DNA from: Cellulomonas sp. S1-8
GTDB lineage: Bacteria; Actinomycetota; Actinomycetes; Actinomycetales; Cellulomonadaceae
Direction of reading: 5' to 3'
DNA: 64,000 bases
Assembly (NCBI RefSeq): GCF_026184235.1
Contig: NZ_CP110806.1
Location: 4,154,001 to 4,218,000, forward strand
Of this stretch, positions 63,163 through 64,000 are shown piece after piece (within the stretch, counting starts at the first letter, position 1; each line of letters starts with the position of its first letter). A program made the translations under genes and the position numbers. The notes beneath the pieces were generated by a model. It was given only the letters and a program-made list of their open reading frames with translations. It had not been told where the DNA came from and did no database searches.

Positions 63163-64000
63163 TCAGATCGACGCGACCCACAGCCCGTCGCGGGCGCGCG
63201 TCATGGCGACGTACAGCTCGCGCAGGCGGTACTCGCGGCGCTCGCGGTGCACGTCGTCGAGGCCCTCGCCCTTCTCGGTGAACCACGACGCGTACGGGTC
63301 GACGACGAGCACCTGCTTGAACTCCAGGCCCTTCGCACGCTTGACGGTGCCGACCTTGACGCGGTTGACGGGCACGCCGTCGTACCGCTCGAGGTTGACG
63401 ACCGGGACACCGGCGCGCTTGAGCGCCGCCGTGGCGTCCTCGACGCCGCGGCGCGACAACGACAGGACGCCCACGTCACCGAAGTTGACGCCGACCTCGG
63501 CGACCACCTCGTGGACCCGCTGCACCATGCGCCGCTGCCGGTCCTCCTCGCTCGCGCACCGCAGGTACACGGGCTTGGACCCCGTGCGCGGCACCGCGAC
63601 GGGACGGTCCCCGCGCGCCGTCGCCCCCTCGATGTCCGCGAACTCGTCGTCGCGCACGAGCATCGACGCGAACTGCAGGATCTCGCGGGTGTTGCGGTAG
63701 TTGACGTCGAGGACCGTGCCGCGCCCGGCGACGGACACGCCCGCCTCGGCGAGCGTGAACCCGCCGGGGTAGATGGTCTGCTGGCCGTCGCCGACGAGCG
63801 TCAGGCCGTCGGGCACGTCGCCGACGAGCGCGTGCAGCATGCGGATCATCACGCACGTGAGGTCCTGCGCCTCGTCGACGACGACCGCGGTGTACTGCTC
63901 GGCGAGGGGCTCGCGCCGCAGCTCCGCCGCCGCCATCGCGATCTGGTCGGCGAAGTCGTGGACGCCGCGCGCCCGCAGCTCGGCCTCGTAGGCCTGGTAG
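63163..64000 (-). CDS. 3' part of a UvrD-type (superfamily I) helicase
   Basis: The frame is open to the window edge, so about 278 C-terminal residues are seen. They contain helicase motifs II (VVVDEAQDL), III (LTLVGDGQQTIYPGGF), IV (VLDVNYRNTREIL), V (VGTVKRAKGLEFKQVLVVDP) and VI (RRELYVAMTRARD as REYRLRELYVAMTRARD). Superfamily I helicases of this kind unwind DNA in repair, and some are fused to a nuclease domain such as NERD at the N-terminus, which would lie outside the window. A broken NERD/helicase relic is present at 17898-18383. Confidence 0.85.
   Translation of the reverse strand, partial: YQAYEAELRARGVHDFADQIAMAAAELRREPLAEQYTAVVVDEAQDLTCVMIRMLHALVGDVPDGLTLVGDGQQTIYPGGFTLAEAGVSVAGRGTVLDVNYRNTREILQFASMLVRDDEFADIEGATARGDRPVAVPRTGSKPVYLRCASEEDRQRRMVQRVHEVVAEVGVNFGDVGVLSLSRRGVEDATAALKRAGVPVVNLERYDGVPVNRVKVGTVKRAKGLEFKQVLVVDPYASWFTEKGEGLDDVHRERREYRLRELYVAMTRARDGLWVASI

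Overview
The window is very GC-rich (GC in most third codon positions), full of GTG starts and stop/start overlaps, and carries actinobacterial families (DUF6318, DUF6571, mycothiol-type TIGR03086, LAXTG-anchored surface proteins, LppX-like lipoprotein). It is chromosomal DNA of a Micrococcales actinomycete; a Cellulomonas-like organism is my best guess from gene content, not from any search.

Layout. 0-1.7 kb: end of an unknown gene and a row of small orphan genes with two decayed copies of one family. 1.8-17.8 kb: a defence and toxin-antitoxin island. It holds two different MNT/HEPN pairs, an excisionase-type antitoxin with a truncated PIN toxin, an HNH endonuclease, a complete type I restriction-modification operon (hsdM, hsdS, hsdR), an unknown membrane protein and a Fic protein. 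17.9-24.1 kb: a broken NERD/helicase gene, a DUF6318 lipoprotein with a PKD protein, and a DUF6571-lipoprotein-DUF6507 cassette on the minus strand. 24.3-25.0 kb: a VapBC pair. 25-33 kb: EI24 protein, two APC transporters, arginine deiminase and a large LuxR-type ATPase regulator. 33-45 kb: mixed housekeeping and accessory genes, including a second VapBC, a second Fic protein, AraC regulator, Cu/Zn superoxide dismutase, a phosphotransferase, HIT protein, GH92 glycosidase, a glycosyltransferase and a third PIN system whose antitoxin is frameshifted into the toxin frame. 44.8-52.3 kb: lipoprotein, LLM oxidoreductase, a 1230-residue repeat adhesin with LAXTG anchor, NodB deacetylase and a CDF-like membrane protein.

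52.4-62.4 kb is the most interesting part: a LacI regulator, a sugar ABC importer (no ATPase), an HSL-type esterase and a sucrose phosphorylase are arranged as one divergent locus, and a surface-anchored double-module esterase lies just beyond the LacI gene. A 16-bp palindrome with a central CpG and the same perfect half-site is found both in the LacI/ABC divergent promoter and upstream of the surface esterase. I read this as a regulon for using an acylated sugar, possibly acylsucrose: deacylation at the cell surface, import, removal of remaining acyl groups inside, then phosphorolysis to glucose 1-phosphate and fructose. The window ends in a membrane protein and the 3' part of a UvrD-type helicase.

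Several promoters carry symmetric operators that I list separately: both MNT/HEPN pairs, both Fic genes (arms 20-21 bp apart, different sequence in each), two VapB genes and the LuxR-type gene. No CRISPR array, complete insertion sequence, rRNA or intact tRNA was seen.
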